Origin: a virus
DNA length: 38,527 nt
Virus record (IMG/VR): IMGVR_UViG_3300025102_000093
Span: 1-38,527 of that record
Strand: one strand, 5' to 3'
Shown: positions 37,847-38,527 of the stretch, in pieces
Layout of the letters: every line of letters starts with the position of its first letter
How positions within the stretch are numbered: position 1 is the first letter of the stretch
Notes under the pieces: generated by a model
What the model saw: the letters and a program-made list of their open reading frames with translations, nothing else
The model's database searches: none
Told to the model about the DNA's origin: nothing
Made by a program: the position numbers and the translations under genes

Positions 37847-38034
37847 GCTCCCTTCTCTTCAATAGAGGTACCAAACCAAAACCAAAAATTGACCAAAAAA
37901 AATTAAATTTTTTTTGCGAAAAATTTTTATATGTTACTTAACTTTTACTAAAACTTGTAGCGCAAATACATGGAGTAAGGGCTTAAACGTTTAGGGGTTT
38001 ATTTAAAGGGGACCCGAGGGTATAGTGGATCTAT
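37847..38034. other. Non-coding leader region before terL
   Basis: About 190 nt without an ORF. The first half is A/T homopolymer-rich (37875-37935), the second contains a G-rich stretch 'AGGGGACCCGAGGGTATAG' shortly before the ATG. No convincing -35/-10 pair is seen. This is a possible packaging (cos or pac) or regulatory region because of its place upstream of terL. Confidence 0.4.
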
Positions 38035-38527
38035 ATGACAAATACAGAATTGTTGACCACAGATCAACTGCGAGAGAGGCTCGAAAAAGTATGGTTAAGA
38101 CACATAAAATTATGCCAAGATAACTTCTTATATTTTGTAAAGAATGTGTGGCCAGATTTTATCTGCCGTACTGATAAAGATCCTAATCGTTGGGGACATC
38201 ATCAACATATTGCACATGAGTTTACAAAAATATCTAAGCACAAAAAAGGAAGGCTCATTGTGAATATGCCTCCTAGACATACTAAGTCTGAATTTGCATC
38301 CATCTATTTTCCAGCTTGGATGATAGGGAAGTTTCCTAAGATGAAAATTATGCAAGTGTCTCACAACGCAGAACTCTCTGCGAGGTTTGGTGCTAAGGTA
38401 AGAAATTTAATTGATAGTCCAGAGTATAAACAAATCTTTGGAGATGTTAGACTAAGAGAAGATAGTAAGGCTAAAGGACGTTGGGAGACCAATCATGGTG
38501 GGGAATACTTTGCAGCGGGTGTTGGCG
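38035..38527 (+). CDS. terL: Terminase large subunit, N-terminal part (cut by window end)
   Basis: 164 residues are visible from the ATG at 38035. 'RLIVNMPPRHTKSEFASIYF' (residues 73-92) holds the deviant Walker A loop 'PPRHTKS' of large terminases, followed by 'KIMQVSHNAELSARFGAKVR' and 'IFGDVRLREDSKAKGRWETN', which match the ATPase domain of the Terminase_6-like group. The Walker B and nuclease domain lie beyond the window. It is separated from terS by about 5.6 kb of accessory genes. The N-terminal part includes 'YFVKNVWPDFICRTDKDPNR', typical of this subfamily. Confidence 0.9.
   Translation, partial: MTNTELLTTDQLRERLEKVWLRHIKLCQDNFLYFVKNVWPDFICRTDKDPNRWGHHQHIAHEFTKISKHKKGRLIVNMPPRHTKSEFASIYFPAWMIGKFPKMKIMQVSHNAELSARFGAKVRNLIDSPEYKQIFGDVRLREDSKAKGRWETNHGGEYFAAGVG

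Noticed and set aside
1-38527. CRISPR array or Cas genes
   Set aside because: The repeat arrays have only three units each with similar, not unique, linkers, and no cas-like gene is present.
1-38527. Integrase or excisionase suggesting a temperate phage
   Set aside because: No tyrosine or serine recombinase motif was seen in any frame; part of the genome lies outside the window, so lysogeny cannot be excluded.

Overview
The window is most of the genome of an AT-rich double-stranded DNA tailed bacteriophage, probably short-tailed. Three things suggest a phage of marine alphaproteobacteria of the SAR11/SAR116 type: the low GC content, the dense overlapping genes, and gene families I associate with uncultured marine podoviruses (a PolA-type polymerase, DUF3310, many small 2OG-Fe(II) oxygenases, and a chain of glycine- and alanine-rich internal virion proteins). 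The host assignment is inference. The right edge cuts the large terminase and the left edge cuts a virion protein, so the portal, protease or scaffold, and major capsid genes expected between them lie outside. No integrase, endolysin or phage RNA polymerase was recognised.

Layout. (1) 0-10.6 kb is the virion surface module: a partial beta-rich virion protein, a Trp-rich repeat protein, a polyglycine tail fibre, a block of three different predicted 2OG-Fe(II) oxygenases, a 717-residue structural protein with its own promoter, small virion proteins and two glycosyltransferases. (2) 10.6-16.3 kb starts with a good sigma70-type promoter and encodes internal or ejection proteins, ending with a holin-like membrane protein. 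(3) 16.3-26.4 kb is replication and recombination: a PD-(D/E)XK exonuclease, an inverted SNF2-type helicase, an SSB-like protein, an AEP-type primase, a UvrD-like helicase, DUF3310, a fourth oxygenase, DNA polymerase A with Leu at the position equivalent to E. coli Phe762, and a LAGLIDADG homing endonuclease. (4) 26.4-31.4 kb holds small genes on both strands plus a DNA-modification island: a C5-cytosine methyltransferase that carries an 855-nt second gene nested in its +1 frame, followed by a DUF4338/DruA- or Mom-like protein. (5) 31.4-38.0 kb begins with a structured non-coding, iteron-bearing region and the small terminase. About 5.6 kb of loosely packed accessory cassettes then separate the small from the large terminase. 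These cassettes contain two arrays, each with three copies of one 16-bp dyad (AAACTTTRCTATGYAA), strong terminators, recurrent leaders, tiny membrane peptides, a PD-(D/E)XK nuclease and a Gp88-like cysteine-rich protein.

The most notable signals are the nested dual-coding gene inside the methyltransferase, which has its own consensus ribosome binding site, and the two triple-repeat arrays in which paired base changes preserve the dyad. Functions are assigned from motifs read by eye; no database search was possible.
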